A stretch of DNA of 51,494 bases, taken from Vibrio ouci (GTDB lineage Bacteria > Pseudomonadota > Gammaproteobacteria > Enterobacterales > Vibrionaceae). Location of the stretch: contig NZ_SATR01000033.1 of assembly GCF_004551525.1 (NCBI RefSeq), positions 1 through 51,494 on the forward strand, in the 5' to 3' direction. The stretch's first letter is position 1, and the number at the start of each line of letters is the position of its first letter. The translations under genes and the position numbers were made by a program. The notes below the pieces were generated by a model. It was not told where the DNA came from. It saw only the letters and a list, made by a program, of their open reading frames with translations, and searched no databases. Positions 44,232 to 51,494 of this stretch are shown one piece after another.

Positions 44232-45263
44232 ATGAAAGAGATTATGCTCCCTTATGTGTTCATCTGCTGGTTGTTAGTAAAAACTGGCGTGATTCGTTGG
44301 ACGTTAAAAAACGCCGTTGTGATCGTAGGTATCGGTGCCCTGTTAGCTTTTTCACTATTTACCGCTCACCGCTTCTGGTCACCGGCTGATCTTACTGATA
44401 GTACGACGGTCAAAGCGCCTCATGCAGTGCTTAGCCCGCTTGTCGGTCAGGAAGTTGAGCAAGTATTCGTTCAGCATAACCAAATACTCAAACAAGGCGA
44501 TTTGATTTACACACTGCGCACAGAAGATACCGCATCTCAAATCGATGGCCTGAATGCGCAAAAAGATGCCGCTCATGCTGAGATTTTGGCGTTGACTCAT
44601 CAAATTAATAACGACAAAAAACAACTTGATAGACTGACTAGACTTAATGATTTTGCTCAGGAATCTGCTCGTGATGATTTAAGAACGCGAATTGAATCTA
44701 CCGAAGCAAAGATTGCGGCTGTGAATGCACAAATCTTAAGTGTTGAAGCTCAAATTGCCACAGCAACCTGGCAAAACGATCGCCGCGAAGTTCGTGCGCC
44801 ATTTGATGGACAACTTTCGATTGCCAACATTGTTGAAGGCACACGTTTAGGTAACATGCACTTGTACGATACGAGGAAAAAGTTCGTTGAAATGCGCATT
44901 GCCGACCAAACTTACCGTAACATTGAAGTTGGCCAGTTTGCTGAGTTCTACGTGAATGCCTACCCGGGAGAGATCTTCCGTGGCCGCGTTCACAGCTTAA
45001 CTGCAGGTACCGGTGAGGCTCGCGTATCTGTCATGAATGGTTCACAGCACGTACGCCAACATGTAGGAAACAACATGGGCAACCACGGACGTACTATCGT
45101 TATTGAGTTTGAAGAGCCTGAAGGATACAACGTCCCTATTGGCGCAACAGGTTCGGGCTGGGTGTCAGCGAAGAAGCCTCACGAGTCTCTTGGCTTTATG
45201 GACATCATTGGCGCGGCAACGGTTAGATTAAAAGCGTATAAATCTTATCTATCTGCGCTATAA
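44232..45263 (+). CDS. HlyD-family membrane-fusion (adaptor) protein
   Basis: 343 residues. An N-terminal membrane anchor (about 17-42), then the lipoyl half-motif (APHAVLSPLVGQEVEQVFVQHN), an alpha-helical hairpin (about 95-175, Gln/Asp/Ala-rich coiled coil), the second lipoyl half (VRAPFDGQLSIANIVEG), and a beta-barrel domain (about 215-320). Such adaptors span the periplasm and link inner-membrane exporters to an outer-membrane channel. No ATPase or outer-membrane factor is adjacent; only the small membrane protein precedes it. Confidence 0.88.
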   Translation: MKEIMLPYVFICWLLVKTGVIRWTLKNAVVIVGIGALLAFSLFTAHRFWSPADLTDSTTVKAPHAVLSPLVGQEVEQVFVQHNQILKQGDLIYTLRTEDTASQIDGLNAQKDAAHAEILALTHQINNDKKQLDRLTRLNDFAQESARDDLRTRIESTEAKIAAVNAQILSVEAQIATATWQNDRREVRAPFDGQLSIANIVEGTRLGNMHLYDTRKKFVEMRIADQTYRNIEVGQFAEFYVNAYPGEIFRGRVHSLTAGTGEARVSVMNGSQHVRQHVGNNMGNHGRTIVIEFEEPEGYNVPIGATGSGWVSAKKPHESLGFMDIIGAATVRLKAYKSYLSAL

Positions 45264-45276
45264 CGCGCTAACTAAT

Positions 45277-45300
45277 AAAGCACCTTAGCCAAGGTGCTTT
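45277..45300. terminator. Convergent terminator between hlyD-type and lysR genes
   Basis: 10-bp perfect stem AAAGCACCTT / AAGGTGCTTT with a 4-nt loop; the minus-strand lysR stop codon lies within it. Confidence 0.8.
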
Positions 45301-46121
45301 AGCCCATCTCTGTTTGATTTTCGCTGCGCGATATGGTCATCAACGATTGGGATGATCAAATCTGTTAGCCATTTCTGCTTCGCCGCTCCTCTTAACGATG
45401 CTTTATAGATTAACGCCACGTCGAGATTTAACGGGTAGAGTCTTTCATCATCGTAATAAGGCTCGTATCTTAGCGTAAAGCAATCATCCATAAGCTGGTT
45501 GATCAAATCGACACTATCAACAATGATTCCCGCTTGTAGGTCCGGTTTGAGCTGTTTATACAGATCGCTGTGCTCATTAATCCCGGAGATCAGAAACTTC
45601 ACGTACTCCCCGCCTTGGTTGCCTTCAAAGTACCCTCCACCTGAGTGGATTTTCTTTTGATAAAAGCTTTGCGGCTTGTCGGTCAAAACATGCAAACCAA
45701 GGTCAACTTGGTCTTCAAGAATCAAACTTTCACTGTGCTCGCTCCATTGGCGCAATTCGATAAGAGCATCGGTTTCAGAACGAATCGCCTTAATTAGGTC
45801 TTTGCCAATTTCAACCAAATAAGGCTCTACAATATGCAGCGTGACTTTATCTAATTTTTTCGGGTTAAACTCTTCTGGCGCTAATGCCAAATCTAACTGC
45901 TCTAGAGCACTCTTAAGCTTAGGTTCTATCGACAGTGCGTAGTCCGTCGGCACTAATCCACTGCCATCACGGACAAACAAAGGATCCCCTAAATCTTCTC
46001 TCAGCTGAGCGAGCACCTTCGAAACATAAGATTGTGAACGCCCTAACTTTTGCGCCGCGCGTTGGGTTGAGTGGGTTTGCATTAAGGAAAGGAATACATG
46101 TAAAGCGTTTAAATCGTGCAT
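45285..46121 (-). CDS. LysR-family transcriptional regulator
   Basis: 278 residues. Helix-turn-helix at about 5-62 (THSTQRAAQKLGRSQSYVSKV), linker helix, then an effector domain shorter than usual and with little of the typical LysR pattern beyond LHIVEPYLVEIGK. The start codon is ATG 46121. It is convergent with the membrane protein/HlyD pair; its targets are unknown. Confidence 0.85.
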   Translation of the reverse strand: MHDLNALHVFLSLMQTHSTQRAAQKLGRSQSYVSKVLAQLREDLGDPLFVRDGSGLVPTDYALSIEPKLKSALEQLDLALAPEEFNPKKLDKVTLHIVEPYLVEIGKDLIKAIRSETDALIELRQWSEHSESLILEDQVDLGLHVLTDKPQSFYQKKIHSGGGYFEGNQGGEYVKFLISGINEHSDLYKQLKPDLQAGIIVDSVDLINQLMDDCFTLRYEPYYDDERLYPLNLDVALIYKASLRGAAKQKWLTDLIIPIVDDHIAQRKSNRDGLKHLG

Positions 46122-46532
46122 CCGTAGCTGGCCTCGTATTGTTATCCATATAATCTAACGGATAAAAATGGTGAAACCAACTTAGGGCGAATTAAAATGA
46201 GGGTTGGATTAATCATTTCGAGAGCGCTAACGACAATAACCTATTCACTAGCCCTTCTTTGGTTCTGTCTTGGTAAATGAAGATCCATTTTTTCGCCTCA
46301 GTTGGGTTTGTTTGTATAAGCAGAGCCAAATCCAAACATTAAGAAAGTTTAATGTTTCATAAATACTCAGTGAATGGCCCACAGTAGATAATAAAACCTC
46401 CTAATATTTAAAGAGTTTTTCGGTTTACCCCCTAAACCGTTATGGCTCGCATTAGTCACGCGAGCCCTCTTTTTCCTCACCATCAAGACGAGCAAATCGG
46501 ATATGATAGTAACGCGAGAATAAGGAGCGACT
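46122..46532. other. Intergenic region before the two-component operon
   Basis: 411 bases without a supported gene. It contains the promoters for the lysR gene (minus) and the response regulator (plus). TAAGGAG at 46521 is the ribosome site of the latter. No clear operator was recognised. Confidence 0.5.
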
Positions 46533-47207
46533 GTGAAACTGCTGATCATTGAAGACGACCAAACCACACGAGAATTTGTTGCTAAAGGGCTACAAGAACA
46601 TGGCTACATTGTCGACCAAGCGGCTGACGGCAATGAAGGATTGATGATGGCACTCAGTGGCGAGTATGACCTAGTGATTCTCGATCGAATGCTGCCTTAT
46701 CTCGACGGCATGAAAGTGCTCTCCGCCATCAAAGCAACTCAAGAGAGCCTGCCGGTACTGATTTTAAGTGCTATGGACAGCGTAGAGGATCGCGTTGACG
46801 GCCTCCAAGCTGGCAGTGACGACTACCTAATCAAACCCTTTGCGCTAGCAGAGCTGATCGCCCGTGTTGATATCATCATTAATCGCTCTCAACGCCAGTC
46901 TCGCCCGCAAACTTCACTAAGTTATGATTGCCTAGAAGTAGACCTGCGTGCTCATCGCGTCACCTGCAACAAAATCGAACTGCAGCTGCAACCGAAAGAG
47001 TTCCAACTAATTCAGCATTTCATTGAACATAGCGAGCAAGTCGTTTCTCGCATGCGCTTATTTGAGAGTATTTGGAGCTATCACTTTGACCCTAAGACCA
47101 ATGTCATTGATGTCCACGTCGCCAATCTAAGACGTAAACTGGAAGATGCGGGCTGCCATGACCTGCTGCCTACGGTTCGAGGGGCTGGCTATGTCCTTCG
47201 TCGATGA
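46533..47207 (+). CDS. OmpR-family response regulator
   Basis: 224 residues from a GTG start with TAAGGAGCGACT before it. Receiver domain: acidic pair Glu7-Asp8, phospho-acceptor Asp51 (VILDRMLP), Lys in LIKPFA. C-terminal winged helix of the OmpR/PhoB type (about 127-224, ending IDVHVANLRRKLE...RGAGYVLRR). It overlaps the kinase gene by 17 bases, so the pair is cotranslated. Closest in style to QseB/CusR-type regulators; the signal is unknown. Confidence 0.93.
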   Translation: MKLLIIEDDQTTREFVAKGLQEHGYIVDQAADGNEGLMMALSGEYDLVILDRMLPYLDGMKVLSAIKATQESLPVLILSAMDSVEDRVDGLQAGSDDYLIKPFALAELIARVDIIINRSQRQSRPQTSLSYDCLEVDLRAHRVTCNKIELQLQPKEFQLIQHFIEHSEQVVSRMRLFESIWSYHFDPKTNVIDVHVANLRRKLEDAGCHDLLPTVRGAGYVLRR

Positions 47208-48477
47208 CTATACGCTTACTCGCTCTTCAGTATTTAAGACTTTAATTGGCCTTTTTGTCGTCATCACCATCATCAACATTATCGTGGTACGACAGGTCTA
47301 CATTGACTCTGATAGCTTTCATCGCCAGCAACTGACTAAGCAGCTCAATGACGAGATCATGGAGTTCAGCTACCTCGCTCAGCAAAGTCGTGAAGAGGTA
47401 GAAAAGCTACTCAAAGCGAAGCAAACATCTAACACGCCTTTTTACTATCGATTAATTGAACCTATCGAGCCAAGTTACATCTCTCAGTACTATCCGATCA
47501 GTTCACTGCCGACCAAAACGACTAACATCGCAATTGGTGACAACGTTAAACTCGAGATTGGTGTAAACCCTCAAGTTGTTGAGGCCTACCGAAATGCCCT
47601 CGTACCGATAGTGCTATCGAGCATTGTATTGCCGATTGCGGTCATGCTTGTTGCGGCACTGTTCTTCACCGTTTTGATTTTGCGCCGATTGGAAAACGTC
47701 AACAGAGCCATGAACCGTGTCCTCTGCGGTGAACGCGACGTTAAACTCAAAGTGTCTGAGCAAGATGATGAGTTCGATATATTAGCCATCCACCTGAACT
47801 ACATGATTGAGCAGATGACGAAAAATGAGGAGACGCTCAAATCCCTTACTGTTGGTATGGCCCATGATATGCGCACACCAATGGCGCGTTTGAAACTCAG
47901 ATTAGAAGACGTATTGACCCACCAGCAATTAGACCCAGTCCAACAAGAGCAAATTTCCGCCTGTCATGACGAGCTCGAACTGATTTTATCCTTGTTCAAT
48001 GGCATGTTAGAAATCGCTAAAATCAACAGTGGACAAATCAATCGCCAGATGGACGAGGTTAACCTAGGTAAAATTAGCCAAGATGCGACTGAGTTTATCT
48101 CTCCAATTGCCGAACAGAAAAACCTTCACATTACGTTTAGAGAAGACCAAACACTGAATGTAAAGGGCGATCCTTCGCTGCTGTTTCGCGCTGTGTTTAA
48201 CCTAGTCGAGAACGCCGTCAAATACACACCCAATAACGGCGCTATCGAAGTGATTGTTGACCAGCTTGGCGTGGTGATTGCCGATAGCGGTATCGGGATT
48301 GAAGATGACGATAAGCCACATGTTTGCCGACCTATGTATCGAGCTGATAAAAGCCGCACTGAACATGGTAATGGCCTTGGACTTTCATTAGTTGACGCCG
48401 TTGTACACCAACACGGCGCAAGTCTGATTCTTAAAGATAATAAACCGGGGCTAAGAGTACGGATTCTATTTAACTGA
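47191..48477 (+). CDS. Membrane sensor histidine kinase, partner of the upstream regulator
   Basis: 428 residues from ATG 47191 (MSFVDDYTL) with GAGGGG upstream; an in-frame ATG 15 codons earlier is deeper in the regulator gene and is not preferred. Helices at about 14-33 and 138-163 enclose a 105-residue periplasmic sensor; a HAMP domain follows, then the dimerisation box GMAHDMRTPMARLKL (His225) and the ATPase domain with NLVENAVKYT (N box), DSGIGI (G1) and GNGLGLSLV (G2). Forms a two-component system with the response regulator at 46533. Confidence 0.92.
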   Translation: MSFVDDYTLTRSSVFKTLIGLFVVITIINIIVVRQVYIDSDSFHRQQLTKQLNDEIMEFSYLAQQSREEVEKLLKAKQTSNTPFYYRLIEPIEPSYISQYYPISSLPTKTTNIAIGDNVKLEIGVNPQVVEAYRNALVPIVLSSIVLPIAVMLVAALFFTVLILRRLENVNRAMNRVLCGERDVKLKVSEQDDEFDILAIHLNYMIEQMTKNEETLKSLTVGMAHDMRTPMARLKLRLEDVLTHQQLDPVQQEQISACHDELELILSLFNGMLEIAKINSGQINRQMDEVNLGKISQDATEFISPIAEQKNLHITFREDQTLNVKGDPSLLFRAVFNLVENAVKYTPNNGAIEVIVDQLGVVIADSGIGIEDDDKPHVCRPMYRADKSRTEHGNGLGLSLVDAVVHQHGASLILKDNKPGLRVRILFN

Positions 48478-48567
48478 ACAGCACAATCCCTTATTATTTG
48501 TGATGTTATAGTTTAAAGTGGAAATTTCATCGCTTAGCGCTAAAACTTTAAGTACAAGGAGGTGATT

Positions 48568-49500
48568 ATGCAAAAATTCAACAACATACTGTTCTTGAGT
48601 AAAGGCGTGATGGATAACAGTCAATCGCTCGATTTGTCGATTCGTTTGGCTTGGCGCAATAAAGCCAAATTGGCAGGCCTTGTTGTGTGCCCTCACCTTC
48701 CGGATGATATGCACGACTATAAGGAACATTACGAAAAGTCGTTACTAGAGTCGCTTGAAAGTCAGATCCAAAGTAGCCTATCTGACCATCACCTATCCAA
48801 AGAGGATATGCCGTTTCCTGTTACACTAACGTCGGCGCAAAAGCCCGACGTGCAAGCCATTCGCTATATTCGAGAGAACTATATTGACCTCGTTTTCAAA
48901 GATGCCGAGCAAAGCAAAACAAACGCAAAAGGCTTACGTGCCATCGACATGAGCTTACTGCGTAAATGCCCTTGCCCTGTTTGGCTTAATCGACCATCAG
49001 AAAAACCAAGCATCAAGCAAAGAGTCGCAGTTGCGGTCAACCCTAATGCAACGACAGACGAAGAACGCGCCCTATCCATTGACCTTCTCCAACTCAGCCG
49101 TTCAATTGCTGATAATTGCGATAGCCAACTGCATATCATCTCTTGTTGGGAGTATGTGCTAGAAAGCTATCTGAAAGATAATGTCTGGTTTAAAGCCTCT
49201 GACGAAGAACTAGAAAGTCACATCACTCAAGCTAAAAAGCAACATAAAGAAGCGTTACAAGCCTTAATTGATGCCTCAGGAATTAGGGGTGATATTACGC
49301 TGCACCGCCTTCACGGCACTCCAGATGATGAGATCCCAACTTGTGTCGATGAGATTAAGGTCGATGTGTTGGTGATGGGAACATTAGCTCGAACTGGGAT
49401 TCAAGGCGTGATGATCGGAAATACCGCTGAGAACATCGTACAAAATGTCAGTTGTTCACTTGTGGCACTTAAATCCAAACAATTTCGCTCTCAGATTTAA
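48568..49500 (+). CDS. Universal stress protein family protein, tandem domains (UspE-like)
   Basis: 310 residues from ATG 48568, which is preceded by AAGGAGGTGA, a near-perfect ribosome site 3 bases away; the GTG two codons earlier is rejected. Two Usp domains, about 1-150 and 160-310. The second ends in the nucleotide-type motif VMGTLARTGIQGVMIGNTAE with the G-x2-G-x9-G(S/T) pattern and closes with NVSCSLVALKS. The first lacks the full motif. UspE-type proteins respond to stress and affect motility and adhesion; here the function is inferred from the domain plan only. Confidence 0.85.
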   Translation: MQKFNNILFLSKGVMDNSQSLDLSIRLAWRNKAKLAGLVVCPHLPDDMHDYKEHYEKSLLESLESQIQSSLSDHHLSKEDMPFPVTLTSAQKPDVQAIRYIRENYIDLVFKDAEQSKTNAKGLRAIDMSLLRKCPCPVWLNRPSEKPSIKQRVAVAVNPNATTDEERALSIDLLQLSRSIADNCDSQLHIISCWEYVLESYLKDNVWFKASDEELESHITQAKKQHKEALQALIDASGIRGDITLHRLHGTPDDEIPTCVDEIKVDVLVMGTLARTGIQGVMIGNTAENIVQNVSCSLVALKSKQFRSQI

Positions 49501-49517
49501 TAAGTAAACATACAAAA

Positions 49518-49540
49518 AGGCCGAGCACGTTGCTCGGCCT
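49518..49540. terminator. Bidirectional terminator between usp and PTS genes
   Basis: 10-bp stem AGGCCGAGCA / TGCTCGGCCT with a 3-nt loop, flanked by AAAAA on the left and TTTTT a few bases to the right. Confidence 0.9.
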
Positions 49541-49558
49541 TAGTTTTTGACAACCTTT

Positions 49559-51034
49559 TTATGTCACGACGCTCGCTGCCACTGGCTCTGAACCTGACAT
49601 CTGCTTCATTGCGTGCGCAATCTCTTCTGCTTCAGTACCGACAATAACTTGAAGATTGTTGTTACCCATCTTCACAACGCCTAGCGCGCCGATAGACTTT
49701 AACGTTTCTTCATTGACCACTGACGTATCTCTCAGGGTTAGACGTAAACGGGTGATGCACGAATCAATCGTTGTTAGGTTGGCGTGGCCACCTAAAGCTT
49801 TTAAATATTGCGCCGCTTTATCATGGCTAGTGACACCACTCTCTTGCTCTGCAACCACATCTTCACGACCCGGCGTTTTTAAGTCGAACTTCAAAATCGC
49901 AAAGCGGAACACGAAGTAGTAAATCGCACCAAAACAAATACCTTGAACAATCAACATGTAAGGTTTGTTGGCAAGCGGAAGATTAAACGACAATACAAAG
50001 TCGATGAGACCACCACTGAAGGTAAAGCCAGCTATCCACTGCATACTTGCTGCGATGTATAGCGATAGCGCAGCCAATAGTGCGTGAATAACGTAAAGCA
50101 CTGGCGCTACAAACATAAACGCGAACTCAATTGGCTCTGTTACGCCCGTTAAGATTGCTGTTAATGCCGATGCACCTAGAATGCCGCCAACTTTCTTTTT
50201 GTTTTCAGGTTTAGCGCAGTGGTACATCGCCAAACATGCTGCAGGTAGACCGTAGCCCATGAATGGGAAGAAACCACCTTGGTAGATACCGGTTACACCT
50301 AACTCACCCGTGCCAGACCAGAACTTGCTGATGTCATTAATACCGACTAAATCGAAGATAAACACTTGGTTGAGCGCATGGTGCAAGCCGATTGGAATCA
50401 ATAATCGGTTAAAGAAGCCATAAATACCTGCGCCCGTTGCACCCATTTCAGAAATGGCGATACCGAAGTTTACTAACGCGCCGTAGACCACCGGCCAAAC
50501 ATACACCATCACCAAACTAATAGAGATCGCCGCAAGAGAGGTAACAATAGGGACAAAGCGTCGACCACCAAAAAAGCCAAGTGCCGCAGGGAGTTTGATG
50601 GTATGGAAGCGGTTATATAAGGTTGCCGCGACAATACCCATCATAATACCGGTAAACGCACTCACCGCCGCCTTAGAGGCAACGACTTCCGATGAACTCA
50701 TCTGCTCAACAGGTACCCCAGTAATTTGGGATATAACGTTCACATTGCCAACGATCATTTCTACGATCAGTAGGCCAAGTAAACCAGAGAGTGCCGCCGC
50801 ACCGTTGTTATCTTTAGCTAATCCATAAGCGACACCGACCGCGAACAACCACGCTTGGTTGTCCATTATTCCTTTGCCACCATTAACTAAAATACTGGCA
50901 ATGGCGTTGTTCGCGCCCCACCCGGCTGGGTCAATCGCGTAACCCAAACCAAGCATTAAACCACCCGCAGGTAGTACGGCTATCGGCACCATCAGTGCCT
51001 TACCGATTTTTTGTAAGTAGCCTAAAATGTTCAC
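49559..51034 (-). CDS. PTS system EIICB permease, N-acetylglucosamine/glucose family
   Basis: 491 residues. EIIC domain (about 1-385) with ten or so hydrophobic segments, the substrate motif GVTEPIEFAF near residue 297, and GLHHALNQVFIFDLVG; EIIB domain (about 400-480) with the phospho-Cys426 in TTIDSCITRLRL. The sequence is closest in style to NagE, but no EIIA domain follows, so phosphate must come from a separate EIIA such as Crr. It imports and phosphorylates an aminosugar or glucose. AGAGGATGAAAGG stands before the ATG. Sugar specificity is not settled by sequence alone. Confidence 0.88.
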   Translation of the reverse strand: MNILGYLQKIGKALMVPIAVLPAGGLMLGLGYAIDPAGWGANNAIASILVNGGKGIMDNQAWLFAVGVAYGLAKDNNGAAALSGLLGLLIVEMIVGNVNVISQITGVPVEQMSSSEVVASKAAVSAFTGIMMGIVAATLYNRFHTIKLPAALGFFGGRRFVPIVTSLAAISISLVMVYVWPVVYGALVNFGIAISEMGATGAGIYGFFNRLLIPIGLHHALNQVFIFDLVGINDISKFWSGTGELGVTGIYQGGFFPFMGYGLPAACLAMYHCAKPENKKKVGGILGASALTAILTGVTEPIEFAFMFVAPVLYVIHALLAALSLYIAASMQWIAGFTFSGGLIDFVLSFNLPLANKPYMLIVQGICFGAIYYFVFRFAILKFDLKTPGREDVVAEQESGVTSHDKAAQYLKALGGHANLTTIDSCITRLRLTLRDTSVVNEETLKSIGALGVVKMGNNNLQVIVGTEAEEIAHAMKQMSGSEPVAASVVT

Positions 51035-51494
51035 CTTTCATCCTCTTAGGTTAATTGTTATGACCCAAGAGTAACGAAAGGTGGATTAAGCCTCGGTTGA
51101 GGCAAGATTAAGGTTTGTTAATGTTTGGCTGGGGTTTACTCTGAGGCCTATGAATAAACCACCACTTTACGAAAGTACTACTTACATCTTTTACTCATTT
51201 TTAGGTTTTATCGATATAAATTATATACCCAACAAGTTGCACTAAATATATAATCCACACTTTAACTAAGGCTTCCGCTCTATCAGCCCTTTACTTCTTC
51301 AAATATCACTCGCATGACACTAATTGTAAACCTACGATTTCACGACGGCTTTGTTTCCTAAATCAGGGAACTAACTCATTAACCGACGATCTGATCAGCT
51401 AAGTTCACTCAAATACTTAGATCAATGGCCAAGCCTCGCTACAAAACAACTAACTGGAAGCAATATAACCAAGCTTTAATCAATCGTGGTTCAT
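51035..51494. other. Upstream region of the PTS gene to the window end
   Basis: 460 bases without a supported gene. It should contain the PTS promoter. No clear CRP, NagC or other operator was recognised. Confidence 0.5.

Overview
The window looks like part of a Vibrio (Gammaproteobacteria) genome, most likely the second chromosome. tdh-kbl, talB-tktB beside a SorC regulator, nupC, dbpA, folE, moeA-moeB and several c-di-GMP and chemotaxis receptors are typical Vibrio genes, and to my knowledge both tdh-kbl and talB-tktB lie on chromosome 2 in V. cholerae. No rRNA, tRNA or CRISPR array was recognised.

Layout. Positions 1-13.1 kb form an accessory island of AT-rich genes, IS relics and broken genes. 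It holds an IS3-family end, an orphan prepilin, a tandem array of four related secreted proteins (1210-3184), and a 4.5-kb segment bounded by two 207-bp inverted repeats (3251-3457 and 7951-8157). That segment carries a truncated small exported protein, a 15-copy 13-bp repeat array, an orphan OppA-like binding protein, an unknown gene, a KilA-N pseudogene and an IS3 transposase relic. Just outside the right repeat lies a three-gene unit: a PhyH-type Fe(II)/2-oxoglutarate enzyme, an MFS transporter and an ATP-grasp ligase (8243-11500). The island ends at a broken P2-type integrase (to 13029) next to the tdh terminator.

Positions 13.1-37.5 kb are mostly core: threonine catabolism (tdh-kbl), a LysR regulator, nucleoside uptake (nupC), dbpA, folE, a histidine kinase with a frameshifted periplasmic binding protein, molybdenum cofactor genes (moeA-moeB), an MCP, a sulfurtransferase, a GGDEF-EAL protein, and a SorC regulator divergent from talB-tktB.

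A short second insertion (37.6-40.4 kb) carries an ISNCY-type transposase and a compact Tat-exported RHS-core protein with a toxin-like C-terminus. Core-type genes resume with an HD-GYP sensor, a membrane protein/HlyD pair, a LysR regulator, an OmpR-type two-component system, a UspA-family protein and a GlcNAc/glucose PTS permease.

The most interesting candidate is the 8.2-11.5 kb operon. Its oxygenase has HxG where hydroxylases of this fold have HxD/E, as non-heme iron halogenases do, and it sits with a peptide-ligase-like ATP-grasp enzyme and an exporter. This suggests a small peptide or modified amino-acid natural product pathway. Other notable items are the inverted-repeat-bounded module, the four-gene secreted paralogue array and the mini-RHS protein without an evident immunity gene.
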